DNA of 9,407 nucleotides from Bacillota bacterium (lineage in GTDB: Bacteria > Bacillota > Clostridia > Oscillospirales > Acutalibacteraceae): contig JAEXDU010000157.1 in NCBI GenBank assembly GCA_023401495.1, positions 1 to 9,407 on the forward strand, given 5' to 3'. The translations under genes and the position numbers were made by a program. The notes below the pieces were generated by a model that searched no databases, was not told the DNA's origin, and saw nothing but the letters and a program-made list of their open reading frames with translations. Below are positions 1-7,632 of this stretch, in pieces. Position 1 is the first letter of the stretch. Each line of letters begins with the position of its first letter.

Positions 1-18
1 TAAAGAAAGTAAATGCCC

Positions 19-55
19 GCCCCGGCACGAGGGGCAAGCCCTGCGCCAGCAGAAA
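19..55 (+). repeat. Imperfect direct repeat, copy 1
   Basis: This 37-nt segment matches bases 174-210 at 32 of 37 positions by eye, with the core AAGCCCTGCGCCAG identical in both. Its first 17 bases can form a hairpin (GCCCC/GGGGC). In the second copy this hairpin is largely lost through substitutions. The function is unknown. It could be a dispersed intergenic repeat of this genome, which the window alone cannot show. Confidence 0.6.
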
Positions 56-173
56 CCCCACGCGGGGACACCCGCAGGCAAGCCTGCGCCTGCACGCGCA
101 TCAAAAAATTCGCAGAAAAAACAACCCGATCTGTGGCGAACAAATAACTTTCGCCGAACAAAGAAGAATATCT

Positions 174-210
174 GCCCCTGCATGAGAGGAAAGCCCTGCG
201 CCAGTAGAAA
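174..210 (+). repeat. Imperfect direct repeat, copy 2
   Basis: This is the second copy of the 37-nt repeat at 19-55, separated by about 118 bases. It keeps the GCCCTGCGCCAG core and the trailing AGAAA, and differs at five positions. It is followed by an abrupt change to AT-rich sequence. Confidence 0.6.
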
Positions 211-344
211 TTTCTCGCTATATCTCAAAAAATGTTATATTTCAGAATATTTATACTATAAGTATTGAAAATTGATGTGAAAAACAGATTCTACAGAAAG
301 AAAATCCCATGCGTGCGTCATGGAAGAATCACATGCACAGCAAC

Positions 345-376
345 AAAAAAGAGGAAAGCACAAAGGCTCTCCTCTT
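345..376 (-). terminator. Intrinsic terminator of metK
   Basis: Read on the minus strand, an 11-bp stem (AAGAGGAGAGC with GCTTTCCTCTT, one G-U pair) closes a 6-nt loop and ends in a run of six T. It begins 18 bases after the metK stop codon. The opposite strand has no T-run after the stem, so it should act mainly on metK transcripts. Confidence 0.85.
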
Positions 377-394
377 TCCTAATAAAAATACTGA

Positions 395-1576
<1,182 letters not shown>

Positions 1577-1605
1577 AATTACGCCTCCTAATACAATAAG
1601 ACAAT

Positions 1606-1640
1606 AAAAAATCCACCGTTCGGAGAAGCCAAACGGTGGA
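1606..1640 (-). terminator. SAM riboswitch expression-platform terminator
   Basis: On the minus strand TCCACCGTTTGG pairs with CCGAACGGTGGA (12 positions, one mismatch) around a 5-nt loop and is followed by six T. It lies between the SAM-I aptamer and the metK ribosome binding site, the expected place for the off-state terminator formed when SAM is bound. Confidence 0.9.
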
Positions 1641-1646
1641 AAGCAA

Positions 1647-1746
1647 CCTCATCTGCCGGCTTTATCCGCAGGATTTGGCACCTTTCGCACATTGCGCAGG
1701 TTGCCGGACATCACAGGGCCTGTTCCCTCCGTCACTCTTGATAAGG
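1647..1746 (-). promoter_or_regulatory. SAM-I (S-box) riboswitch aptamer
   Basis: On the minus strand the leader carries the S-box signatures in order: CTTATCAAGAG at the 5' side, GGAGGGA, CAGGCCCTGTGATG, CCGGCAACC, GGTGCCAA and a closing GATGAGG. The last segment pairs with CCTTATC to give a 7-bp P1 helix (1647-1653 with 1740-1746). This class binds S-adenosylmethionine. Together with the terminator just downstream it should switch metK off when SAM is plentiful. Recognition is by consensus memory, not by a covariance search. Confidence 0.95.
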
Positions 1747-1815
1747 AATTATTCTGTTGTAAACCAATACTCTTTCAGGCACCAGAAACAATGCTCCGGC
1801 ATCTGTGATAAGATT

Positions 1816-1843
1816 ATTATAACATATTATATGAAGAATACAA
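1816..1843 (-). promoter_or_regulatory. Sigma-A type promoter for metK
   Basis: On the minus strand TTGTAT (1838-1843) and a perfect TATAAT (1816-1821) are separated by 16 bases. The start point would fall near 1809, leaving about 60 bases of leader before the SAM-I aptamer. Its -35 box lies only 23 bases beyond the ribU stop codon. Confidence 0.75.
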
Positions 1844-1866
1844 AATAAAAGTCGAAAAAATAGTTG

Positions 1867-2439
1867 CTAAACCGGATGAATCATTTCGCGATTTTTTTGA
1901 ACAAATGGTTGTAAGGACTTAAACAATACTGCCGCAATCGCACTGTTGAGAGAAGCTTTCAGCAGATTGAACGGGATGATCGCCGGCAGAATCAGCGCGT
2001 CGAGCGCCGCCTTCGGCATGCCGAAGAAATGTACGGTAAAGATGTAGTTCATCGGTATCATCAGGGCTGTCATCGCCAGCGTGCCAAGCACCATGCCGAA
2101 CACCGCATCGGAGAATTTATGCTTTCTCTTATAAAACTCGCCTACCAGGAAAATCAGAGCGCCGGATGCCACAAAATGCATCACCAGTCCGACCCATCCA
2201 TTGCCGCCGAAGAAAACCGCCTGAATGACAGAAACCACAAAAAGCACCAGAAGCGCCGGGCTCGAACCAAACAGGAGTGCTGCGATCAAAATGGGAGCAT
2301 CCGCCATGTCGTACACCAGAAACGGCGCCGCGGGAATCAGGGGAATACGGACAAAGGCGACCAGCACCACAGAAATTGCCGCCAGCACGGCAAGCTGCGT
2401 CATCTGAATAATGCTCTTTTGGGTCATGGATTTATTCAT
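1867..2439 (-). CDS. ribU: Riboflavin ECF transporter substrate-binding subunit, RibU family
   Basis: Predicted integral membrane S component that binds riboflavin and works with a shared ECF energising module (two ATPases and a T subunit). None of that module is encoded in this window. The 190-residue protein is almost wholly hydrophobic, with several membrane segments (about 13-32, 48-72, 84-102, 111-129, 145-159 and 163-178). It carries the RibU-type FLVYDMADAPILIAALLFG stretch (40-58), then IPMNYIF (128-134) and IPFNLLKASLNS (155-166). The function is supported strongly by the FMN riboswitch directly upstream. The ATG at 2439 is chosen because AAAGGAGAG lies 9 bases before it. An in-frame TTG at 2502 would place the N-terminus inside the riboswitch terminator. 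No terminator is visible after the stop codon. Confidence 0.92.
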   Translation of the reverse strand: MNKSMTQKSIIQMTQLAVLAAISVVLVAFVRIPLIPAAPFLVYDMADAPILIAALLFGSSPALLVLFVVSVIQAVFFGGNGWVGLVMHFVASGALIFLVGEFYKRKHKFSDAVFGMVLGTLAMTALMIPMNYIFTVHFFGMPKAALDALILPAIIPFNLLKASLNSAIAAVLFKSLQPFVQKNREMIHPV

Positions 2440-2448
2440 TTCTATTGT

Positions 2449-2457
2449 CTCTCCTTT
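2449..2457 (-). promoter_or_regulatory. Ribosome binding site fixing the ribU start
   Basis: AAAGGAGAG on the minus strand lies 9 bases before the ATG at 2439. It follows the riboswitch terminator, so it is transcribed only when termination fails. It excludes the longer reading frame that opens at TTG 2502. Confidence 0.8.
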
Positions 2458-2471
2458 TTTCGCTGTCAACG

Positions 2472-2499
2472 AAAAAAATCCCGCAGAAAATCTGCGGGA
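2472..2499 (-). terminator. FMN riboswitch expression-platform terminator
   Basis: On the minus strand a perfect 9-bp stem TCCCGCAGA/TCTGCGGGA with a 3-nt loop is followed by seven T. It lies between the FMN aptamer and the ribU start. A short CTGCG (minus strand, 2517-2521) just after the aptamer could pair with the CGCAG of the stem as an antiterminator; that pairing is inferred. Confidence 0.92.
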
Positions 2500-2525
2500 C
2501 AAAACAAACGCAAATGCGCAGTTCT

Positions 2526-2642
2526 TCTTCCATCCGGACTATACCGTCGGCTTTGGAATCTCACCAAAATCAGCACATGCTCGCGGGCTAACGGCTAAAA
2601 ACCGCATTACCGCCGGTGGGGAATTACACCCCGCCCCGAAGA
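2526..2642 (-). promoter_or_regulatory. FMN riboswitch (RFN element) aptamer
   Basis: The minus strand shows the RFN-element blocks in order: TCTTCGGGGCGGGGTG, AATTCCCCACCGGCGGTAA, AGCCCGCGAGC, GGTGAGATTCC, AAAGCCGACGGTATAGTC and CGGATGGAAGA. The outer TCTTC and GAAGA can form P1. This class binds flavin mononucleotide. With the terminator that follows, it should stop ribU transcription when FMN is abundant. Confidence 0.97.
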
Positions 2643-2665
2643 CAGCTTATTTAATTGATGTTTTT

Positions 2666-2694
2666 ATTATATTCATTTGATATTAATTTGTCAA
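2666..2694 (-). promoter_or_regulatory. Consensus sigma-A promoter for ribU
   Basis: On the minus strand a perfect TTGACA (2689-2694) and a perfect TATAAT (2666-2671) are separated by the optimal 17 bases in AT-rich sequence. The predicted start, near 2659, falls about 16 bases before the FMN aptamer. Confidence 0.92.
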
Positions 2695-2726
2695 CAGGGG
2701 ATTGCAAATTCCCTCCGCCAATCATA

Positions 2727-2783
2727 AAAGAAAAGAAACCGTTCTTCTACCCATGCCCGAAGAAACAAAACACAAAAACGGTT
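2727..2783 (-). terminator. Possible second terminator after tuf
   Basis: On the minus strand AACCG pairs with CGGTT and TTCTTC pairs with GAAGAA around an 11-nt loop, with a 14-nt bulge on the 5' side. A T-rich stretch (TCTTTTCTTTT) follows. It lies between the main tuf terminator and the ribU promoter and could stop transcripts that escape the first. The large bulge makes this uncertain. Confidence 0.3.
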
Positions 2784-2803
2784 GACATCAGCATTGATCA
2801 TGC

Positions 2804-2831
2804 AAAAACCCCCGGCCAAAATGGTCGGGGG
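2804..2831 (-). terminator. Intrinsic terminator of tuf / end of the str operon
   Basis: On the minus strand CCCCCGACC pairs with GGCCGGGGG (one mismatch) around ATTTT and is followed by five T. It begins 25 bases after the tuf stop codon. Confidence 0.88.
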
Positions 2832-2856
2832 CAATCAGACAAGTTAAAACCTGAAA

Positions 2857-4062
2857 TCAGGCTTTTACAACGCCGGTAACAACACCGGAGCCAACTGTAC
2901 GGCCGCCTTCACGGATAGCGAAGCGAAGACCCTCTTCAATCGCGATGGGGGTGATCAGCTCAACATCCATGTCAACGTTATCGCCAGGCATGCACATCTC
3001 GGTGCCCTCGGGCAGAGAGATAACGCCGGTAACGTCGGTAGTTCTGAAATAGAACTGGGGACGATAGTTGTTGAAGAACGGAGTATGACGTCCGCCTTCT
3101 TCTTTGCTCAGGATATAAACCTGGCCCTTGAACTTGGTATGCGGATGAATGGTACCGGGCTTCGCCAGAACCTGGCCGCGCTCGATTTCATTTCTCTGAA
3201 TACCACGGAGCAGAACGCCTACGTTATCGCCGGCCTCAGCGTAATCCAGAATTTTTCTGAACATTTCGATACCGGTAACAACAACCTTGCGGCGCTCTTC
3301 GGTCAAACCAACGATCTCAACTTCCTCAGAAGTTCTCAGCTGGCCACGCTCCACTCTACCGGTAGCAACAGTGCCGCGGCCGGTGATGGTGAATACGTCT
3401 TCAACAGGCATCAGGAAGGGCTGGTCAGCCTTACGCTCAGGAGTGGGGATAAAGCTGTCAACTGCATCCATCAGCTCGAGAATGCACTTGTACTCGGGAG
3501 CATTGACATCCTTAGAGGTGGATTCCAACGCCTGCAGGGCAGAACCGCGGATGATCGGGGTATCGTCGCCCGGGAACTCATACTCGTTGAGCAGATCGCG
3601 GATTTCCATTTCAACCAGATCCAACAGTTCGGGATCGTCAACCTGGTCAGCTTTGTTCATGAACACTACGATATAAGGCACGCCTACCTGACGGGACAGC
3701 AGAATGTGCTCTCTGGTCTGGGGCATGGGGCCGTCCGCAGCGGAAACAACCAGGATAGCGCCGTCCATCTGAGCAGCGCCGGTGATCATGTTTTTCACAT
3801 AGTCGGCGTGGCCAGGGCAGTCAACGTGCGCATAGTGGCGGTTAGCGGTCTGGTACTCAACGTGGGAAGTGTTGATCGTGATACCACGCGCTCTCTCTTC
3901 AGGGGCCTTATCGATGTTCGCGTAATCAACGAACTCGGAAGTGCCGTTCAGGTTCAGAACCTTGGTGATAGCGGCGGTCAATGTGGTTTTACCATGGTCA
4001 ACGTGGCCAATGGTACCAATGTTTACGTGCGGTTTGTTTCTTTCAAACTTTGCCTTTGCCAT
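2857..4062 (-). CDS. tuf: Translation elongation factor Tu
   Basis: GTPase that carries aminoacyl-tRNA to the ribosomal A site. The 401-residue product is of normal length. GTPase motifs are intact: GHVDHGKT (19-26), the switch-I RGITI with Thr62, DCPGHADY (81-88) including the catalytic His85, and NKAD (136-139). These are followed by the two beta-barrel domains (roughly 210-305 and 306-401), ending in GSGVVTGVVKA. The ATG at 4062 has AGGAGG at 4070-4075, 7 bases away. It is the last gene of the str operon, 99 bases after fusA, with a strong promoter of its own in that gap and an intrinsic terminator after it. That arrangement would allow EF-Tu to be made in excess over EF-G. Whether the genome holds a second tuf copy cannot be seen. 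Confidence 0.98.
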   Translation of the reverse strand: MAKAKFERNKPHVNIGTIGHVDHGKTTLTAAITKVLNLNGTSEFVDYANIDKAPEERARGITINTSHVEYQTANRHYAHVDCPGHADYVKNMITGAAQMDGAILVVSAADGPMPQTREHILLSRQVGVPYIVVFMNKADQVDDPELLDLVEMEIRDLLNEYEFPGDDTPIIRGSALQALESTSKDVNAPEYKCILELMDAVDSFIPTPERKADQPFLMPVEDVFTITGRGTVATGRVERGQLRTSEEVEIVGLTEERRKVVVTGIEMFRKILDYAEAGDNVGVLLRGIQRNEIERGQVLAKPGTIHPHTKFKGQVYILSKEEGGRHTPFFNNYRPQFYFRTTDVTGVISLPEGTEMCMPGDNVDMDVELITPIAIEEGLRFAIREGGRTVGSGVVTGVVKA

Positions 4063-4118
4063 TGGAAATCCTCCTTTTATTTTTCATAAATCAATTTTAT
4101 CATGTTAAGACTACGCCT

Positions 4119-4147
4119 ATTCTAACAAGTTGGGTATGAAAAATCAA
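4119..4147 (-). promoter_or_regulatory. Extended -10 promoter for tuf
   Basis: On the minus strand TTGATT (4142-4147) and TAGAAT (4119-4124) are spaced by 17 bases, and a TG one base before the -10 box makes it an extended -10 element. It sits just after the fusA stop codon. The start near 4112 would give tuf a leader of about 50 bases. Confidence 0.7.
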
Positions 4148-4161
4148 GCCCTTTGCGCCTG

Positions 4162-6243
4162 TTAGTCGTTCTTTTTGCTGCGGTCGGAGATGATGCCTTC
4201 CGATACGGATTTCGGCACTTCAGAGTAGTGCGCGGGCTCCATAACATACTGGCCGCGGCCCTGTGTTTTAGAGCGCATGTCGGTTGCATAACCGAACATC
4301 TCGGACAGCGGAACCTCGGCATTGATCTGCTGTGCGCCGGAAACGGCGTCCATACCCAGAATCATACCGCGGCGGGAGTTCAGGTCGCCGATAACGTCGC
4401 CCATGTACTCGTCCGGAACAGTGACAACAACCTTCATGATGGGTTCCATCAGAACCGGGTCAGCTTTTCTCATAGCCTCTTTGAACGCCATAGAACCGGC
4501 GATCTTAAACGCCATTTCAGAGGAGTCGACCTCATGATAGGAGCCATCATACAGCGTAACCTTTACGTCAACTACGTTGTAGCCCGCCAGAATACCGGTC
4601 TGCATCGCGCCCTGAATACCCTGATCAACAGCAGGGATATATTCCTTCGGGATCGCGCCGCCGACAACAGCGTTGACAAACTCGTAGCCCTTGCCCGGGT
4701 TCGGCTCAATACGGATCTTTACGTGACCGTACTGGCCCTTACCGCCGGACTGTCTGGCATACTTGGTGTCTGCCTCGGCATTTCTGCGAATGGTTTCTTT
4801 GTAGGAAACCTGGGGCTTACCAACGTTCGCCTCTACCTTGAATTCACGCAGCAAACGGTCTACGATGATTTCGAGGTGAAGCTCACCCATGCCGGCGATG
4901 ATGGTCTGGCCAGTCTCTTCGTCGGTATAAGCCTTGAAAGTGGGATCCTCTTCTGCGAGCTTCGCAAGAGCAATACCCATCTTCTCTTGACCGGCCTTTG
5001 TTTTCGGCTCGATCGCAACACGGATAACAGGCTCCGGGAACTCCATGGACTCGAGGATAACCGGGTGCTTTTCATCGCACAGGGTATCGCCGGTGATGGT
5101 GTTCTTCAGGCCGACCGCCGCGGCAATATCGCCCGCATACACGGTTTCGATATCCTGACGGTGGTTCGCGTGCATCTGCAGAATACGGCCGATGCGCTCG
5201 TTGTTATCCTTCGTGGAATTGTAAACAGTGGAGCCCGCGGTGAGCATACCGGAGTATACGCGGAAGAAGCACAGCTTACCGACAAAGGGGTCGGTAGCGA
5301 TCTTAAACGCCAGAGCGGAGAAAGGCTCTTCATCGGAAGAATGGCGAACCTCAGGCTCTTCGGTGTCGGGATTTACGCCCTTGATCGCTTCAATGTCTGT
5401 CGGAGCAGGCATGTAAGCCACGATCGCGTCGAGCAGCTTCTGCACACCCTTGTTCTTGTAGGATGTACCGCAGGTAACCGGAACCATGTGGTTCGCGATG
5501 GTCGCCTTGCGGATGCAGTCGCTGATTTCAGCCTCTGTCAGAGCTTCCCCATTGAGGTACTTCTCAAACAGGGCGTCGTCCTGCTCTGCCACATGCTCTA
5601 CCATCTCGGTGTGGTATTTTTCCGCCAGCTCTTTCATATCCTCCGGAATTTCTTCCTCGCGGATATCTTTGCCCAGATCATCGTAGTAAACATAAGCCTT
5701 CATGTTTACCAGGTCGATAATACCGCGGAAGGTGTCCTCACTGCCGATCGGCAGCTGGATCGGAACCGCATTGCACTTGAGGCGGTCTTTCATCATCTGT
5801 ACCACACGGTAGAAATCGGCGCCCATGATGTCCATCTTATTGACGTAGGCCATACGGGGAACCTTATATTCCTCAGCCTGGCGCCATACGGTTTCGGACT
5901 GAGGCTCCACCCCGCCCTTCGCGCAGAAAACGGTAACGGAACCGTCCAATACGCGCAGGGAGCGCTCTACCTCTACGGTAAAGTCAACGTGGCCGGGAGT
6001 ATCAATAATGTTGATTCTATGGCCCTTCCAAAAGCAGGTAGTCGCAGCGGAGGTAATGGTAATACCTCTCTCCTGCTCCTGTGCCATCCAGTCCATTGTC
6101 GCGGAACCGTCGTGGGTTTCACCGATCTTATGGTTAATTCCCGTATAATACAGAATACGTTCTGTTGTTGTTGTTTTACCAGCATCGATATGGGCCATGA
6201 TGCCGATATTTCTTGTCATTTGAAGCGATACCTGCCTCGGCAT
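4162..6243 (-). CDS. fusA: Translation elongation factor G
   Basis: GTPase that drives translocation of tRNA and mRNA on the ribosome and takes part in ribosome recycling. The 693-residue length is standard. The G domain has AHIDAGKT (17-24), RGITI with Thr62, DTPGHVDF (81-88) and NKMD (135-138). A CGTSYKNKGVQ stretch stands where the G5 motif is expected. Domain IV shows GGKGQYGHV, and the C-terminus carries the expected RRGMILGM and EMFGYATDMRS segments. The ATG at 6243 has AGGAGG at 6249-6254, 5 bases away. The alternative Met9 has no such site. It lies 76 bases after rpsG and 99 before tuf. No fusidic acid resistance change can be claimed by eye. Confidence 0.98.
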   Translation of the reverse strand: MPRQVSLQMTRNIGIMAHIDAGKTTTTERILYYTGINHKIGETHDGSATMDWMAQEQERGITITSAATTCFWKGHRINIIDTPGHVDFTVEVERSLRVLDGSVTVFCAKGGVEPQSETVWRQAEEYKVPRMAYVNKMDIMGADFYRVVQMMKDRLKCNAVPIQLPIGSEDTFRGIIDLVNMKAYVYYDDLGKDIREEEIPEDMKELAEKYHTEMVEHVAEQDDALFEKYLNGEALTEAEISDCIRKATIANHMVPVTCGTSYKNKGVQKLLDAIVAYMPAPTDIEAIKGVNPDTEEPEVRHSSDEEPFSALAFKIATDPFVGKLCFFRVYSGMLTAGSTVYNSTKDNNERIGRILQMHANHRQDIETVYAGDIAAAVGLKNTITGDTLCDEKHPVILESMEFPEPVIRVAIEPKTKAGQEKMGIALAKLAEEDPTFKAYTDEETGQTIIAGMGELHLEIIVDRLLREFKVEANVGKPQVSYKETIRRNAEADTKYARQSGGKGQYGHVKIRIEPNPGKGYEFVNAVVGGAIPKEYIPAVDQGIQGAMQTGILAGYNVVDVKVTLYDGSYHEVDSSEMAFKIAGSMAFKEAMRKADPVLMEPIMKVVVTVPDEYMGDVIGDLNSRRGMILGMDAVSGAQQINAEVPLSEMFGYATDMRSKTQGRGQYVMEPAHYSEVPKSVSEGIISDRSKKND

Positions 6244-6319
6244 AGTTTCCTCCTTAATTCTGAAAAATGTATCCGCTCATTATGCTAACACGGAAAATCT
6301 TTCGGTCAACGCCGGAAAA

Positions 6320-6790
6320 TTACCACCTGTAATGAGCAAACGCCCTGTTGGCCTCCGCCATCTTATGCGTATCATCACGCTTCTTGGCAGCGCCACCGGC
6401 ACCATTAATCGCATCAAGGATTTCCCCGGCAAGTCTTTCTTTCATGGTCTTTTCGGATCTCAGTCTGGAATAACGGGTGATCCAACGCAGACCCAGCGTC
6501 TGCCTTCTTTCGGGGCGAACCTCCATAGGAACCTGGTAGGTAGCACCGCCCACGCGGCGGGCTTTAACCTCCAAAGCAGGCATTACATTTTCCATCGCCT
6601 GCTCGAACATCTCGAGCGGGTCTTTTCCTGTTTTTTCACTGACAATATCAAACGCGCCGTAAACGATCTTCTGGGAAACTCCCTTTTTACCGTCCAGCAT
6701 AATATTATTGATCAGTCTGGTGACAAGCTTGGATTTGTAAAGCGGATCGGGCAAAACATCACGTTTCGCAATAGAACCTCTTCTTGGCAC
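6320..6790 (-). CDS. rpsG: 30S ribosomal protein S7
   Basis: Primary 16S rRNA binding protein that nucleates assembly of the 30S head and lines the E site. The 156-residue product matches the family length: PRRG...KRDVLPDP at the N-terminus, KLVTRLINNIMLDGKKG (21-37), the beta-hairpin region VKARRVGGATYQVPMEVRPE (75-94), GLRWI (100-104) and the C-terminal HKMAEANRAFAHYRW. The start is a GTG at 6790, because AAGGAGG lies 8 bases before it and translation from there gives the canonical M-PRRG start. An upstream in-frame ATG at 6808 would make the Shine-Dalgarno sequence itself coding. It lies 146 bases after rpsL, an unusually roomy gap, and 76 bases before fusA. Confidence 0.97.
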   Translation of the reverse strand: MPRRGSIAKRDVLPDPLYKSKLVTRLINNIMLDGKKGVSQKIVYGAFDIVSEKTGKDPLEMFEQAMENVMPALEVKARRVGGATYQVPMEVRPERRQTLGLRWITRYSRLRSEKTMKERLAGEILDAINGAGGAAKKRDDTHKMAEANRAFAHYRW

Positions 6791-6798
6791 TTTACTTC

Positions 6799-6805
6799 CC
6801 TCCTT
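6799..6805 (-). promoter_or_regulatory. Ribosome binding site fixing the GTG start of rpsG
   Basis: AAGGAGG on the minus strand lies 8 bases before GTG 6790. The in-frame ATG at 6806-6808 directly precedes this site and has no comparable signal of its own. Confidence 0.85.
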
Positions 6806-6812
6806 CACATAA

Positions 6813-6840
6813 ATGATATCATAGGTACTCGAAAGGACAA
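6813..6840 (-). promoter_or_regulatory. Weak candidate promoter before rpsG
   Basis: On the minus strand TTGTCC (6835-6840) and TATCAT (6813-6818) are 16 bases apart. The start would fall right at the rpsG Shine-Dalgarno sequence, giving a very short leader. Such matches arise by chance, so this is only a candidate. Confidence 0.25.
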
Positions 6841-6878
6841 ACTCCCGTGGGCCGAAGAGACGCTCTTATCTATTTTAT

Positions 6879-6910
6879 AAAAACGCCGCAGTTGTGCATA
6901 CGCACGCAGC
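6879..6910 (-). promoter_or_regulatory. Hairpin with T-run in the rpsL-rpsG spacer, possible attenuator
   Basis: On the minus strand GTGC/GCAC closes a GTAT loop. After a 4-nt bulge, GCTGC pairs with GCGGC (one G-U), and GTTTTTAT follows. It resembles a weak terminator placed inside the operon, 27 bases after the rpsL stop codon. It could reduce downstream expression or be an mRNA processing site. In E. coli this spacer is where S7 represses its operon, but no sequence match to that element was seen. Confidence 0.3.
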
Positions 6911-6936
6911 CGTAAGGTTTCTGTCATATTCGGTTT

Positions 6937-7368
6937 TTAGCCCTTTTTCGCAGCGCCGGGCTTCGGACGCTTCGCACCGTACTTGGAACGGGCCTGCATG
7001 CGCTTCGCAACACCCTGGGCATCCAGAGTTCCGCGGATAATGTGGTAACGCACGCCAGGCAGGTCTTTTACACGACCGCCGCGAATCATTACAACACTGT
7101 GTTCCTGCAGATTGTGGCCGACACCCGGGATATAAGCACTGACTTCAATGCCGTTCGACAGACGCACTCTGGCGATCTTTCTGAGAGCCGAGTTAGGCTT
7201 TTTCGGGGTAGCGGTCTTGACAGAAGTACAAACGCCGCGCTTTTGGGGGGAATCCTGATCGATAGCGATCCGTTTCTTGGAGTTCCAACCTTTCAGAAGC
7301 GCCGGGGCCTTGGCCTTTCTTTCGCTGACTTCTCTGCCCTTGTGGACCAGCTGGTTAAACGTGGGCAT
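6937..7368 (-). CDS. rpsL: 30S ribosomal protein S12
   Basis: Decoding-centre protein of the small subunit that tunes translational accuracy. The 143-residue product starts MPTFNQLVHKGR and has the longer N-terminal loop typical of Gram-positive bacteria (about 27-42, KGWNSKKR...DSPQKRG). CTSVKTATPKKPNSALRK (47-64), GHNLQEHSVV (84-93), RGGRVKDLPGVRYH (96-109) and SKYGAKRPK (128-136) follow. Lys56 and Lys101, the positions equal to the classical streptomycin-resistance sites, are both lysine, i.e. wild type. The ATG at 7368 has AGGAGG at 7375-7380, 6 bases away. A GTG 15 bases upstream would place that site within the coding region. It is the first ribosomal gene after rpoC. No L7Ae-family gene, common between the two in Firmicutes, is present. 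Confidence 0.98.
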   Translation of the reverse strand: MPTFNQLVHKGREVSERKAKAPALLKGWNSKKRIAIDQDSPQKRGVCTSVKTATPKKPNSALRKIARVRLSNGIEVSAYIPGVGHNLQEHSVVMIRGGRVKDLPGVRYHIIRGTLDAQGVAKRMQARSKYGAKRPKPGAAKKG

Positions 7369-7374
7369 ATGACA

Positions 7375-7380
7375 CCTCCT
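7375..7380 (-). promoter_or_regulatory. Ribosome binding site fixing the rpsL start
   Basis: AGGAGG on the minus strand lies 6 bases before ATG 7368 and excludes the longer frame opening at GTG 7383. Confidence 0.85.
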
Positions 7381-7565
7381 CACTGAAATTTAATATGTTA
7401 AACAGGAATATATTTCCCGCATTAACCGAATTGATACTTTAAGATAGACGGCTTGTCTTTGCAGGACGCAAAGAAGTAAAATTTTTACAAAACAATTGCG
7501 GAATTCCTCGTCTTCCGGCGAAAAGAGCGCTGGAAGAAACCGGGAAATACCGCACTACAATTTGT

Positions 7566-7632
7566 AAAAACTCCACAAGGAGACAGCGGAATCCTGCTCT
7601 TTTTTACGATGCTTTGAGCAGGATTTTCGCTG
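7566..7632 (-). terminator. Hairpin pair after rpoC, probable terminator or attenuator
   Basis: On the minus strand, 34 bases after the rpoC stop, CAGCG and AATCCTGCTC pair with GAGCAGGATT and CGCTG (15 bp with a small internal loop, 16-nt hairpin loop). Directly after it a 4-bp hairpin (CTCC/GGAG) ends in five T. The large stem lacks its own T-run, so this could be a composite terminator, a partial attenuator or an RNase processing site between rpoC and rpsL. Confidence 0.5.

Larger units (their letters stand above)
1..344. other. Intergenic region with palindromes; no supported gene
   Basis: No convincing gene is present. A plus-strand frame is open from base 2 (entering from outside the window) to a TGA at 266-268, 88 codons, but it is rich in basic residues and matches nothing I recognise. 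The direct repeat inside it is offset by 155 bases, not a multiple of three, which argues against coding. GC-rich inverted repeats sit at 19-35 (GCCCC/GGGGC), 56-67 (CCCC/GGGG), 73-88 (CGCAGGC/GCCTGCG) and 135-155 (GGCGAA/TTCGCC). From about 205 to 345 the base composition turns AT-rich with no clear promoter. The region lies downstream of the metK terminator. Confidence 0.6.

Noticed and set aside
1807..1812. A second CTTATC near the metK transcription start that could mimic the P1 strand of the SAM switch
   Set aside because: The predicted start point near 1809 falls inside this hexamer, so most of it would not be transcribed. Six bases can also match by chance.
2437..2502. Longer ribU start at TTG 2502
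   Set aside because: It would make the FMN riboswitch terminator coding and lacks a ribosome binding site, whereas ATG 2439 has a well-placed one and gives a normal RibU length.
3085..4089. 334-codon open frame on the plus strand opposite tuf
   Set aside because: This is an antisense shadow of tuf for the same codon-bias reason, with no recognisable protein family.
4153..6288. 711-codon open frame on the plus strand opposite fusA
   Set aside because: It is an exact antisense shadow of a fully conserved EF-G gene. Biased codon use in a highly expressed gene commonly leaves the opposite strand free of stops. The translation has no recognisable domain and no supported ribosome binding site.
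6279..6309. TTGACC and CATAAT boxes on the minus strand upstream of fusA as a promoter
   Set aside because: The spacer is 19 bases and the -10 box is imperfect, so this is too weak to call inside an operon.
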